From Apostichopus japonicus (taxonomy: Eukaryota; Echinodermata; Holothuroidea; Aspidochirotida; Stichopodidae), in contig NC_092575.1 of assembly GCF_037975245.1 (NCBI RefSeq), positions 17,325,810 through 17,389,809 on the forward strand: a stretch of 64,000 bases of DNA, read 5' to 3'. Below the pieces are notes generated by a model that was given only the letters and a program-made list of their open reading frames with translations, had not been told where the DNA came from and made no database searches. Made by a program: the position numbers and the translations under genes. Each line of letters starts with the position of its first letter. Within the stretch, counting starts at the first letter, position 1. Of the stretch, positions 25,701-37,334 are shown one piece after another.

Positions 25701-28700
25701 GTCACCAAAGTTTAGTGAGAGGTCTTGTTCCACCTGTGTCACTATGACAACTATTTGAACCTGATGTTTTGACAATTAAAGCCCTGAAGAAGTTGATATA
25801 TGCAAAACTGTGAAAGATATACTTTAAAGTGTTTTGTTAGGTTGTGAAACAATATGGTCAAATGTTATTTAAGGAACAGTTAATGTTAATGCAAATGAAC
25901 TGCTGCCATTGTCACTTTGACAAAGCTCTATGCATAAAATTGTTCAGAGGTCCTTATCAATGCAACAAAGATGATCCACTGTCTCTCTTTGTTTTCTCTA
26001 ACAGTACCAAACCATCGGCTTCATCTGCAACTACCGGAAGAAAGAGATCCACTAAGCATGCCGACCGTGAAGGGCAGGGAGAGAGGTACGTTACTGGGAG
26101 GAATCACGGCTGTGATGTATTGTGCTCATGTTCTTAAGCAGTTGGTTACATATAACAACTTGACATTACATTCATGAGAACATTACGTTGTCATCACTTT
26201 CAATAGGAGATGTATTTTGTCGTGTAGTGTGCAATGTGTAATAAAGTCAGCTGGAACTGTCAGTGATAAGTTAGACCTAATTAGTAGATATTTGCATCAG
26301 AATGATTTAGAAAATACGCTTCATAGTGTCCAAACAAAGTATAACGTTAGTGTATAAGTGTACTTGGTGACAAGTGTCCAAACAAAGTATAATGTAAGTG
26401 CTTAAGTGTACTTGGTGACAAGTGCAATCTTATCATTCGAGTGATAGCTGCTTCTGTGTTGTGGTTGAACCATTTCTCTGGTGTAAAACGTTTAAAGCTG
26501 TGCTTGCATTCGACAGTGTCGCTTTAAAGGAAGAAACAATAATTATATTAATTATTGACTTGGTTGTGATATATCAAAATATGAGAATCCTCAAAGCTAT
26601 GCACAGAGAAGTTTCATTTGATTCTGTACACTAAATGTGTAATGTGTATAAATGTAGTATATATAGTTTCACACAGTTGCACTCAATTCAGTTTTAATTG
26701 AGCAACCTTTTCTTTCTTCTCTTCTCCACTCTCCATCTTTCCCTATACCCACCTTCCATTCTACACCAACCCTTTCCCTTACCTTTGCCTACCTCAATCC
26801 CCAAATCCCCTCCCTTCCTCTCATGCTGCTGCCTAACACAGACATGCCTTCATAAATTAATATATTACATCTGTTTTTTATTTGGTGAACTATTCAGGGT
26901 GAAAGAATTATATCATACTTGTGTTTACCCTGGAGAACTTGGGTTAAATCATTTTTAGTTAACCTTGTGAAAGTGTAAATGTCTATCAAACCATTTGCTG
27001 TCCTTCATTTTAGGAGCAGACCAATCAAAGAGGATGTTGAATTCCCAGACGAGACAGGCTGGCACCCTCATGGACCTCAAGGTAGGCATTCTTTCATATA
27101 TATATATATATTTTTATGTATACATATATATATAATTTTATCTATATATATATACTCAAAACCGTAATATATAACTATAACTAAGCCATTACTAAGCCAA
27201 TAACTAAACCATTTTTCTCTAAGAAAGTTCTTTCTCAAAAATGTTGTGAGGGTTGTATCTAATTTGGTCAGTAAGTGTAGTGTTATTAAAAAATGAGTTT
27301 GGTGTAGAAAGTGTGGTGATGTTCCATGGCTCTGAATATTCAAAATTTTATCATCTCTATTAGTTTCTTTTCTCTGGTTGAAATAGCTTTTCTTTCTCTT
27401 AATGAAATAGCTTGGTTCATCTGAGCTGCAACGCAGCAATAAACATTGGCCAAATACAGGGAGTTTATTCTCATCTCTCATAAAACTGGGTCATCTCAGG
27501 AGTGATTGTTGGTAGCAAAATTTGAAAACTCTGACACCTTATCCTTTACCACATGTTTCATTTCATCATGCAATGCAGGTAATTTGGGGTACTGTATCCA
27601 GTTCGGTCGTTGTAAAGTCCTTGCGTTTTCTTTTGTTTAAACAGAGAAAGGAAACAATGACCAACCACCGAGGACCTCTGCAGGATCACCAGTCTTCCCT
27701 GTGAACTCTTTTGCCGACAGGTTAAGACTCCCCCCTCAAGACATGTCTGCCCCTCAAGATATTTCTACCCCTCAGGGCAATGGGGTGAAAGAAGCCGTTT
27801 CTGAAGTCAACAGTACCTTCCTGGCTAACTTCATGGGTGATGCTGATCAAGAGGCTGAAGAACATAGACTGAGAACTTCTCCAATCAGAGACAGGGGATC
27901 AGGAGCAAACAGTGATGATGATGATGACGACTTTGACTTTGTGCCAAATACACCTCCGTCCAAGAAGGTATGTGGTTATGCAGAGCTGTGCTAAACTCAG
28001 CCGTGAAGTATAATGTATGCAAAAATGTGTGTATATTATATATTACATAGTAAAATGTATGTGTATATTGTATAGTATAATGTATGCAATAATATATGTA
28101 TATTGCATAATACAATGTATGTGTATATTGTATAGTATAATGTATGCAATAATATGTACATATTGTATAGTATCATGTATGCAATAATATGTGTATATTG
28201 TATAGTATAATGTATGTGTATATTGTATAGTATAATGTATGCAATGATATGTGTATATTTTATAGTATAATGTATGCAATGATATGTGTATAAATATTGT
28301 ATAGTATAATGTATGCAATGATATGTGTATATAGTATCTATAGTACAATGTATGTGTATATTGTATAGTATAATGTATGCAATGATATGTGTTTATTGTC
28401 TAGTATATTGTATGCAATAATATGTGTATATTGTATAGTATAATGTATGCAATATGTGTATATTGTATAGTATAATGTATGCAATATGTGTATATAGTAT
28501 CTATAGTACAATGTATGTGTATATTGTATAGTATAATGTATGCAATGATATGTGTTTATTGTCTAGTATAATGTATGCAATAATATGTGCATATTGTATA
28601 GTATAATGTATGCAATAATATGTGCATATTGTATAGTATACATGCAATAATATGTGCATATTGTCTAGCATAATGTATGCAATAATATGTGTATATTGTA

Positions 28701-29088
28701 TAGTATGAAAGCATTGATAAGACTTGCTACATTTGTAGAGTAAAATGCCTTTGCTGTTATTTTGTTTAGTTTGAGGCGTTTTAAAAATTATTCTAAATTG
28801 TGTGAGTAATATATATTGTTATCATTCATTGTAGTAGTCACTTATGCTCTCAGTACATTACCATACCATTTGAAATTAATTACTTCCAGTGTTTGATTGT
28901 TTATTTGCTTTCTCTTTTGTTTGGTTCATTTTGTTCTTCTCTTCTTTTCTTCTCAGTTCAAGTCAATGTTTTTTGGATCCACTCAGTCCCAAGCGGCTGG
29001 CTCCTCGAGAGATGTTGAAGAGAATGCAGCAGAGCTCTCAAAATCCAGAGTCCTCGCTGCTGACTCTGACTCTGACGATGACGACTAG
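16769..29088 (+). CDS. RAD9: RAD9 checkpoint clamp component (complete, 12 exons, 500 aa)
   Basis: Coding exons: 16769-16802, 17685-17755, 18391-18546, 20837-20951, 21947-22046, 23355-23568, 24181-24245, 25269-25412, 26005-26085, 27014-27081, 27645-27967, 28957-29088. Phases agree throughout and give 500 aa. The start reads [11 protein letters not shown], then [24 protein letters not shown] and [13 protein letters not shown], all diagnostic of the RAD9 PCNA-like fold. FCLKEFK ends near residue 230. The 9-1-1 clamp (RAD9-RAD1-HUS1) loads at damaged or stalled DNA and activates ATR through TopBP1. The tail has a basic GRKRSTK patch (311-317), an acidic run and TPPSKK followed by FKSMFFGS (452-465). 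It ends [12 protein letters not shown], matching the CK2/TopBP1-binding terminus of human RAD9A. The tail is longer than in human RAD9A (391 aa). One gene probably represents the pre-duplication RAD9A/B state; synteny is with RAD9B. Confidence 0.96.
18752..20440. repeat. 69-bp minisatellite in RAD9 intron 3
   Basis: About 24 tandem copies of a 69-bp unit, with blocks GGATTCCCTGTCCCTTCCAA and CATGTCCATTCCTCATCCAC. Because 69 is divisible by three, the minus strand stays open for 417 codons of a 23-residue repeat. Two variants (AAGCTA/CCACTCC and AAGATA/CCAATCC types) often alternate, suggesting a partial 138-bp higher-order dimer. It lies within an intron with no sign of an independent gene. 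Confidence 0.97.
21466..21826. mobile_element. TTAA-flanked MITE, copy 1 (RAD9 intron 4)
   Basis: A 361-bp element, about 93-95% similar by eye to the copy at 36968-37334. The left end reads TTAA followed by AGGGTGTGAAGAC. The right end has the imperfect complement, with its terminal TTAA decayed. A TTAA target duplication fits piggyBac- or Kolobok-type non-autonomous elements. No coding capacity. Confidence 0.85.
21820..21946. repeat. 63-bp tandem duplication carrying the RAD9 exon 5 acceptor
   Basis: Two 63-bp copies, each ending in a polypyrimidine tract and CAG|GCATAACT. The second provides the acceptor for exon 5; the first provides a decoy acceptor after base 21883. Use of the decoy would add 63 nt containing an in-frame TAA. 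Confidence 0.85.
25395..25540. repeat. 71-bp tandem duplication spanning the RAD9 exon 8 donor
   Basis: The end of exon 8 and the start of its intron (ATCTGGGAGATCACATAC|GTAGGT) are repeated 71 bp downstream. The proximal donor after 25412 keeps the reading frame. The distal donor after 25483 would read directly into ACG TAG, a stop. Confidence 0.85.
26325..26420. repeat. 48-bp tandem duplication in RAD9 intron 9
   Basis: Two 48-bp copies starting AGTGTCCAAACAAAGTATAA and ending GTGTACTTGGTGACA, differing at a few positions. Confidence 0.8.
28018..28710. repeat. AT-rich minisatellite in RAD9 intron 11
   Basis: About 690 bp of imperfect 30-36-bp units containing TATTGTATAGTATAATGTAT and GCAATAATATGTG. 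It follows the acidic exon 11 closely. Open frames through it are low-complexity Tyr/Ile/His artefacts. Confidence 0.93.
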
Positions 29089-29811
29089 CTTACCTGTCTT
29101 TCCAACTTGTTACACATTCCTAAACAGCGAATAATCTGTAGAAGATCTCTCTAGTCTCCTCTACTGGCAGCGATATCTTTGATGAACGTCGTCATGATAA
29201 ATTTAAGAACCTCCGGGAAAGAATTTAGGACTTAACAGTTAACTGCATGGCAACTTTGGTGAATTATGATGATAATGAACTACTAAGGCTATGGCTTTGT
29301 TACAAAGTTTGCTTATAAGGGATTTCATTGCTTTTGCAGAGCAATTTTATCCTCTTGAAGATTGATTGCATCGCTAAACCACGCCAGATGAATATTCGTA
29401 TCAGCAATGTTGCCACAAATACTGTAAGACGAGAATTTGTCACAAAGGTATTGAAGATTTTAAACATTTTTCTTGCGTGTCTTGGAAGATATTTCGTTAC
29501 GAAGAGATGTACCTGTCATAATATGAACTTCTGGATTTGAAATCAATTATAAGTCCTTTCCACATAGAACCTGTAAATAATTTTTGGGAAAACTTTTAGA
29601 AAGTGCAGGATGCTAATATTTGAAAGGCATTACATAAAGGGATGATACTACTCCTGTGAGTTTTCTTAATTTTTGGACAGACATCTTGCTACATGTGGAT
29701 CTGGGATTTTCAAAATGACAGAAAATGCCTCAAAGGACTAATGTAAAACTCTATTCAAAATGAGTCTTAATCGGGAAATACTGAGTCATGTACAAATTGC
29801 AACAAAACTGT

Positions 29812-29817
29812 AATAAA
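29812..29817 (+). terminator. Candidate RAD9 poly-A signal AATAAA
   Basis: Canonical AATAAA about 720 bp past the RAD9 stop codon, followed by a T-rich region. The assignment rests on position only. Confidence 0.45.
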
Positions 29818-29948
29818 GGAATGAAAATTAAGACATTGGAAGTGCTGTGCCTGTATCATTTTAACCATAACTACTGTAAATTGTTGGTTCACTGGTTCAG
29901 TATTGAAGTCAAGGTGCAAACATTTTAAATTGTTTTCCTTCTTTTTAG

Positions 29949-30560
29949 CTCATACCAGCATGCTAGTGTGAGCTATTGTTACAGTGCAGCGTCTATCACT
30001 CTATCATTCTATTCGTCAACAATTGGTAAAAACGCTCCCACTCGCACAGTGTTTGATGGAATTTCATGAAACTTGGACACAAGGACCATTGGGTATAGGG
30101 CCATCAGAGATTGTCCGAAATTTGGGGTCAAAAGTCACCTGTGGGCCATAATGGGCCATTTTGTGGAAATACGCAAAATGCTTCTTCTCCTACAGATTCC
30201 ATGGTACAATGTTGAGGGTTTGTCACGATAGTACTATGGAAGTTTTACCTTCAGGGTGTTCATGAATTTGAGATCAAAGATCAACTAGGGGTCTTTTGTG
30301 GCCCGGGCCGCGTCCCTATATTTTCAAATTGCTCCTGTTCGTACAGTGCATGGCCAGTTATAATGAAACTTGGTCACAATGTTCCTCGGGATGAGAGTTA
30401 CGAGGGGTGTTCGGAAAATTGAGGTCAAATGTCATTTAGGGGGTCATCGGGGGTCATTCTTTGTAATATTTTCAAATATCTCAATCTCCTCAAGATTTTG
30501 ATGGATCATATTCAAAGTTGAACTGATGATTGTTGCATTGTGTATGAATAAGGTGATGCC
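29949..30560. repeat. Dispersed repeat with imperfect palindromic start
   Basis: Begins with an imperfect 28-bp palindrome centred on AGCATGCT (AGCTCA at one end, TGAGCT at the other). It continues with segments such as TGAAACTTGGACACAAGG and repeated GGTCAAA/GGTCATT blocks. It resembles the array at 51620-54380 in style. No intact open frame; probably a decayed repeat family. Confidence 0.55.
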
Positions 30561-32637
30561 TAATAATTTTTGGTCAAAAGTTAATTACAATTAATCCCCA
30601 TTGTTTAAAAAAATCTGAGCCTTCACCTTTTGCCAAAGCTCCTTTAATTTGTCTCCCAGTCTCTGCAGTGTTTGTTTACATTTGTGGTTAAGCTCTGCAG
30701 AGGCTGTTAGTGGAATTAAAGCAGGACTGGGAGTTGTTATTAACTGTTGAACTGTAAGCGTGAGAGCCCTATAGCCAATCAGCACTTGCCGATTCTTAGA
30801 AGTCTTTGAGCTTGAGGTATGTAGGCAGCCAGCCAAAATTTTGGCAAGGAGTGCTTCAGGTCTGCTCTGGTAGAGGGGAGAAAGTTTAATAGGGTAGGTC
30901 AGTGGTATTGTTTGAGAGAGTGGGTAAAATAGGATTTAAAGGGGGAAAATAGGAATTATAGCCAGTGGTGTGGCCAGGGTTCTGCTAACGGAGGGGGGGG
31001 GGTTATCCCTCATGGGCCCAAAATTTGTGGAATCTGAAAAATGGCCTGAAATTTGGTGGGCCATAAAGTTTTGTGGGCCCTACATTTTTAAGCTTTAAAA
31101 GGTATGAGCTTCTGCACCATTGGTGCTCTAGTTTTCTGGTGAAATGAGATTTTAAAATGTATTTTTTTTTAAATTATTGATTTATTCACAATCGGCTTCA
31201 AAATGTTTATTTTCTTTCAAAAGAAAAGCCAAAAAGAAGCTATCTATTTGCATATAGCCTGTAGTTAACAAGAAAGCACAAATGCTAAACTGTATTAAGG
31301 CAGACAGAACTTGACAGATGTTTCCCAGGAATGAGAACATGTGAAGAGTATGTGCTGAACAGAGTTGAGATAGAGGTTGATGGTTGTCACAGCAACTCTC
31401 ACTGTAAACAAATCCTGCATGGTTACGGAGCATCCATAGGCAAAGATGTTTCATTTCTCTTGAGCTTCTCACAGAACAGGTTTCTCGGAGGCAGAGAACT
31501 CTTTCTGTGGCTTGAAGAACTCTCGGTACCCCTCGAGATGGGGCTCCACTTTGATGTTTTGTGCATCATTGGGGGAGGAAATAAGAATATTTACAGACAT
31601 GAGCTTTTTCCGCATTTTTCCGCCAATTCACTGTATTACTAAGATCAAGTATGTTGTACACCCTCACTATACATTACTTCAGATTCATGAAGAAAATTGC
31701 TCATGTTACATCATCGAAGTCACAATGCAGTTTTGCATTTTGTCCCGCCCTTTTTTTTCCACTATGTTATACTTACCAGGGAGGGAGTTGCTAGAAGGAG
31801 AAACAATTCCAGTCATTTGTATGATGGACATACATGCATTTTTGACAATAATCTTTTGATATATTTTCTGCAATCATTTAATTCTTTGCATTTGTTTCGG
31901 ATCAGCAAAGTGATGCAGAATAATACATGGAAGTGGCTTTTAAGTCGAAATGTCTGCATTGATGTAATATTGACAATCATTATGATGAAATTGCAACATT
32001 TGTTGAATTTTTGACTCAAATATGAGTAATTAATATCCATGCAGTGAAGTAAATCCTACATATGAACATCTTTTGTTCCAAAATGCTCAAAAGTACACAG
32101 GTGTGTGTATATACTCTTGCTGAGATAATGGAGTAATGCATATGTGGGGTGGGGGTGGGGTGGGGGTGGGAGTTGAAGGAGGTGGTCTGGGAGGAGGTAG
32201 GGGGAGAGGAGAAATGACTTGGAAGTTATTATGCGTTAGTTTGCTCAAAAAATTTCATGGTAATTCTACACCTCTGTACTATGTTGCTGACTGTGATGAG
32301 ATTATTTTGATTGGAACATTTTGTTTCGGGACATGATAAGGATGGTGATTGAGCTAGAGGAAAGTCCTGTCCATGAACAGATTTGGCATGAAAAAGATCC
32401 AGGTTCATGTTCAAAGTATCCACTATTAACCTTAAATATATTAGAAGCAAATGTAATCCTTCTCTAACAACTCTCTGAATCTGAGGAATGATTAATTCAC
32501 TTGCTATGGAATGCTTTGGTCTAAATAAATAAAGTGGATGTATTTTATTGATACATGTATTGAATTTTTTTTAAACATTTTATTGATGAGTTTTCTGCAA
32601 GCTGCTAAACAAGGTAGGATGTATATTGAGGAAAAGA

Positions 32638-32712
32638 AAGCAGTAGTTGGGATTGAACCAGGGACCTTCTGCTGCCAAAACTATTTCTCTACCACTAGAC
32701 CATTAGGTGGGA
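32638..32712 (-). repeat. tRNA-like (SINE-type) relic
   Basis: On the minus strand it reads ATGGTCTAGTGGTAGAGA and then CCCTGGTTCAATCCC, matching Pol III box A and box B spacing for a tRNA-derived SINE. No complete cloverleaf or discriminator end could be formed by eye. A second weaker tRNA-like segment with GGTTCAAGTCC lies at about 32915-32995. Confidence 0.55.
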
Positions 32713-32796
32713 GCTGCTGGGTTCCCTTTTTCAAATATTTAAAGATCCAGTTGTTTGGACTTGCTGCTTTTATAAAACAATTTCTCCACAGAAGGG

Positions 32797-32898
32797 TGCC
32801 GGCGAATTCGCTTGGGAACCTTGTCAGGGGGAGGGGTGCCGGCGAATACCCTTGTCCGCTTGGGAATCTTGTCAGGGGGAGGGGTGCCGGTGAAGTCC
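32797..32898. repeat. GC-rich tandem duplication
   Basis: A GGGTGCCGGCGAA...CTTGTCAGGGGGAG unit appears two and a half times in diverged copies. It accounts for a 152-codon open frame with repeated Pro/Gly segments. Confidence 0.75.
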
Positions 32899-33059
32899 TT
32901 TTGCCAGCGATCACTCACCCTGGACTTGAACCGAGTCGATCAGAAATTTCTAACCGCATACGGAACTACCGATTACATCATTTGGGTTCCCAATGAATAA
33001 ACTTCGTTTCTTACCTTTATACTTCCACCTGCTTCAAAGAACAAAAACAAAATTCTCTG

Positions 33060-33930
33060 GCTGGACTTGAACCATAGACATGCATCCTGTGGGAATTGAA
33101 CCCCTAGACAAGGAGTTTGTCTTGCTCTTCATGTACAGAGCACTAACCACTGCACCACTGTATCTGTTGAGAAATAATGCTTGTTTCTAATATTTAAGGT
33201 TCATAATGGACGGAAACTGGTATAAGAATAGAAAAAAGCAAACTGCCCTCACTGGGGTTTGAACCCTAAACATGGAGTTTGTCTTGCTCTTCATGTACAG
33301 AGCACTAACCACTGTGCCACTGTATCTGTCGAGAAATAATGCTCGTTTCTAATATTTAAGGTTCATAATGGAAGGAAAGAGGTATAAGAATAGATAAAAG
33401 CAAACTGCCCTCACTGGGGTTTGAACCCTAGACATGGAGTTTGTCTTGCTCTTCATGTACAGAGCACTGCGCCACTGTATCTGTCGAGAAATAATGCTCG
33501 TTTCTAATATTTAAGGTTCATAATGGACGGAAAGAGGTATAAGAATAGAAAAAAGCAAACTGCCCTCACTGGGGTTTGAACCCTAAACATGGAGTTTGTC
33601 TTGCTCTTCATGTACAGAGCACTAACCACTGCGCCACTGTATCTGTCGAGAAATAATGCTCGTTTCTAATATTTAAGGTTCATAATGGAAGGAAAGAGGT
33701 ATAAGAATAGCAAAAGCAAACTGCCCTCACTGGGGTTTGAACCCTAGACATGGAAAGTGTCTTGCTCTTCGGGCACAAGCACTAACCACTGCGCCACTGT
33801 ATCTGTTGTGAAGTAATGTTTGTTTCTAATATTTAAAGGTTCATAATAGAAAAAAAGGAAACTGCCTTCACTGGAATTTGAACCCTAGACATTGAGTTTG
33901 TCTCGCTCTTCGGGTACAGCCCACTAACCC
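33060..33930 (-). repeat. Tandem array of about 160-bp tRNA-like units
   Basis: Five to six units of about 145-161 bp. Each carries, on the minus strand, TGGCGCAGTGGTTAGTGCTC (matching box A, TRGYNNARNGG) and about 50 bp later GGGTTCAAACCCC (matching box B). Between units is an AT-rich spacer with GTTTCTAATATTTAAGGTTC. This looks like a tRNA-derived SINE that became tandemly amplified. It does not fold as an ordinary tRNA in my reading, so no tRNA gene is called. Confidence 0.8.
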
Positions 33931-36900
33931 ATGGGCGCAGATCCTGGCGGTTTTTCAAATTTCCGGGGAAAATGGAAACTTGGTCAAAGCTGTCACTGGG
34001 CGTTTGATCAAACCTTGTAAAAGAGGGCGCTCGACGCATCTTGCCAGTGACACGTGATTTCAAACCAGTCAAATCAAACCTTTGTTATTCATAAATGTTT
34101 TCCGGTTTTGAGTTGTTCCTCGGAAGTTGTATGCTAAGCGATAGAAGCGTTCAATGTTTTAATCGTACTTTTTTCTTCCAAAATGGAACGGAGGGTGATA
34201 ACATACTGCCCAATACTGTTGTTTTAACTGGTTGTTGTATATTAATAGTTTTCAACCCCAACCGCGCCGCGAAATGAGCTAAGCAGATTCAGGAAAATTG
34301 CATTGACCATTACTTTAGCAAGTAGGCAATCAAAAGAATTTAGATCATTTAAAAAAAAGTGTTACTCTACCCACTTCGGTAAAGAAAATTGGTTATTTTG
34401 TACCAACACCGTTGGGTAATGATATTTCAATTGTTGTGGAAATGAAAACGCACTAACCAACTCACTCCCTCCCCTTACTAACCTCTTAGCAATTTAATCA
34501 AATTGTGAAAACATGTAAACACGATATCTCACGAAGGAAAGCTTGTACTAATCTCTTATTAAGTTCGTAGTTGTGACACGTTGAGTTCAAGCCCCTTATT
34601 ATTTTTGGTGGAAATCAAAGGTCATTTGGCATCATCAGGGGTCAAATTGTGGTAATCTTGTTACACTTGGCATGTGCATTGATGATATAGAGAATTGTAT
34701 TACTTAACATGCAGGTTAAAGGTCATCTGAGGTCACCAGATGTCAAACACTGAAAACCTTGTAAAACTATATCTCAAGTAGGGAAGCATGGAGATTTTTT
34801 ATAAGTGGCATGCGGTATGTTATATTGAATAGAGAAACTCAATTGTTTTTGTATCTCCTGGTAGAAATCAGGACATTTATATTTAATGTCTATTGCAATG
34901 AATTAAGTAATCGAAACTTCAATGCATTTTTGCATTCTGGTTAATTATTTTTAAGTAGGGTGATAACGACAGGCTAGGCATGTGGCTTCAGTGTGCACAT
35001 TTTGAGTGTGAAAACTTTGCTTTGAGTGCTTTAATAAATTCAAAATTCTTTATAAAATAGGCACCAAAATGTTGTCTTTTAACCTCTAATTTCTCAGAGC
35101 TTCCGGGGGCTTCGACTAATGGGGGCGTTGCTCATGGACCACACCAGTGGCCCGAAGGCAGGCCTATGGACCCCAACCATAACTGTGTTGCATAGCTCTG
35201 ACTGACGCCTTGAGCGTTAATATAATATCACCCACAAAGTTCAGTGATTTTTGTTTTACCCCAGGCTCATCCCTGCATGTAATTAGAGCAAATAAGGAGA
35301 AGTGGACTGATGGAAATCACAATTTGGTGGATGTGTGCCTGGGTATAGCATGTTAGGCGACCACCACTTAGGTTGCATGGGTTCCACTACAGTAAAACAG
35401 CATGTTTTACCCATTATAATGACAAAGTGGCCGGAACCCTCACAGGTTCATACCAATGCAAAAGAAGGCTCAATCACATGATGATGTTATAAGGTCAAAG
35501 GTCACTAAAACTGCAAAACCTTGCCTTTCCCAGAGTGACTGTAAACATCACTCACATGGAGGAAATCTGACATTCCATGGTTGATTATATGCATCAATTA
35601 ACATTAAACAGTCACATGATCAATGGAGGCCAAATAGCTAGGGTTACCATCTTTTTTTCGGTGGAAAAGTTGGTCATTGCATCCTAGGGCATGGGGTCTA
35701 AGGGAAATACTGCAAAATAGCGACATTAACGCTAGTGTTTGTACTTGTTGCAACTAATTAGCACATGTTACAAAGGTTTTCTTGCCAAGCTTGCGGGGAT
35801 AATTATGCAGCCATCAAATGCTTCGGTGTTGAAAACAATTATACCATGCTTTTGAAATAAATGGTCACATTCGTGCCAAAGTTTGGGAGCAACATTGATA
35901 TCTTGAAATTTGTGATTTGGGCTCATCCACTTGGGAGCCAACCAAGTGAATTGGGAACATTGTTATGTTATTTGTGTGCATTTGTTTGTATACAATCTAA
36001 CAGAGAAACAAGACAAAGAACATGTTTCTATTGACAAATTTTTATTTAACACTTCTTGGTTCAACAAGTGAAATAAATCTCTTTCTCATAAACACAAAAC
36101 CAACTTGGTAAGTTTCTTAAAATGAAACTATATAAATATATATATCTTCTCAAGATTCTGCATGAAAGCTTAAACATGTTTTCTCCTACTCGACTCTCTT
36201 CTCTAATTACGCACATCAATCATCCAAACTGAGCACCATTATTTGGGTACTTTAGTGTTTACTTTTATTTCTTTATTTGTTTTCCATTTATTTATGTTTT
36301 ATTTGTCGATACTAATTTGGTCAACGAAATTTGAGTCAATACACCCTCTAAAGCAAAAGAAGCTATAGTCAATGAACAGAATATTTGCAAGTAAAGTTTA
36401 TCACCATACATACACTGCCCCCCCCCCCTCAAAAAAAAAAAAGGAACCCCCATCTACAACAAACTGGACTAGATGTTAACAATAAATACCACCTAGTCCC
36501 ATATACCACCCCCCTTCCCCCACAATTAAAAAACAACATTAAATTAACCATTTTAGAATCCATCGTCATGGTCATGAGAAAATAAGTAAACAAGTATGTT
36601 GGAAATATTTTGAAGGGTATTTGCAATTCACCCAACAAACTATTAACTTGGTTATTAAACTTGTCACGAATATTCACACCTACTTAGTACTTCCCTCCCT
36701 AAATTGTTCTCAGCAGAGGACCAAATCATAATACAGTCCCCTAGGGCAGACTAGGACTACCAGTTTACCATCTCTGAACCAGCGCATTGCTGTGTCTGAG
36801 GTGCTTACCACACCTACTCCCCTCTTGTGTTGAGGTAGATGCTTGGTTCAACCTAGAGGCCAAAAGTGCATCACTTGTTGCAAGGCCCCAGCTCTGCAGG

Positions 36901-36967
36901 TTGAGTCTGTGAGGTAGTAGCAATTTTATGCCCTAGTCTGACCATGACTGTGTCCACGCCACATGAA

Positions 36968-37334
36968 CTTAAAGGGTGTGAAGACTCGCGCAAAAAGAAA
37001 CGTCTAATGCCGGTAATCTGACCTAGTTTCGAATGAGGTGTAACAGAAGTGTTAGACACCATCATCGATCCCAGAAAATACACACACAGCTTGCTACCAT
37101 TGGTAATTAGACACTAGTGTACAGTCAGTACATACAGCTGCTGTCAATACCCACAGCACTGTATAAACGATACAGCGATGGACATCTCAGGTCCAGCTAA
37201 ATATAATAAGGTATCACGTTTCATTACTGTCTGCATTTTGTAGCGACACAAACAAAACGTCACTTGCAAGCAACAGAAAGTTGACTTTTTCTGATGGCCG
37301 CACACGGTTTGGGGCGAGTCTTCAATGCCTTTAA
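36968..37334. mobile_element. TTAA-flanked MITE, copy 2
   Basis: A 367-bp element homologous to 21466-21826 in the same orientation. The ends read TTAA-AGGGTGTGAAGAC and GTCTTCAATGCCT-TTAA, so both TTAA duplications are intact. The inverted ends match at about 10 of 13 positions. Non-coding. Confidence 0.9.

Noticed and set aside
27885-28348. Tyr/Ile/His-rich minus-strand frames
   Set aside because: Artefacts of the AT-rich minisatellite in RAD9 intron 11.
32538-32996. 152-codon plus-strand open frame
   Set aside because: It runs through tRNA-like relics and a GC-rich tandem duplication; composition is repetitive and no family is recognisable.
33060-33930. Bona fide tRNA genes
   Set aside because: Boxes A and B are present, but no standard acceptor and anticodon stems could be formed by eye, and copies share non-tRNA tails.
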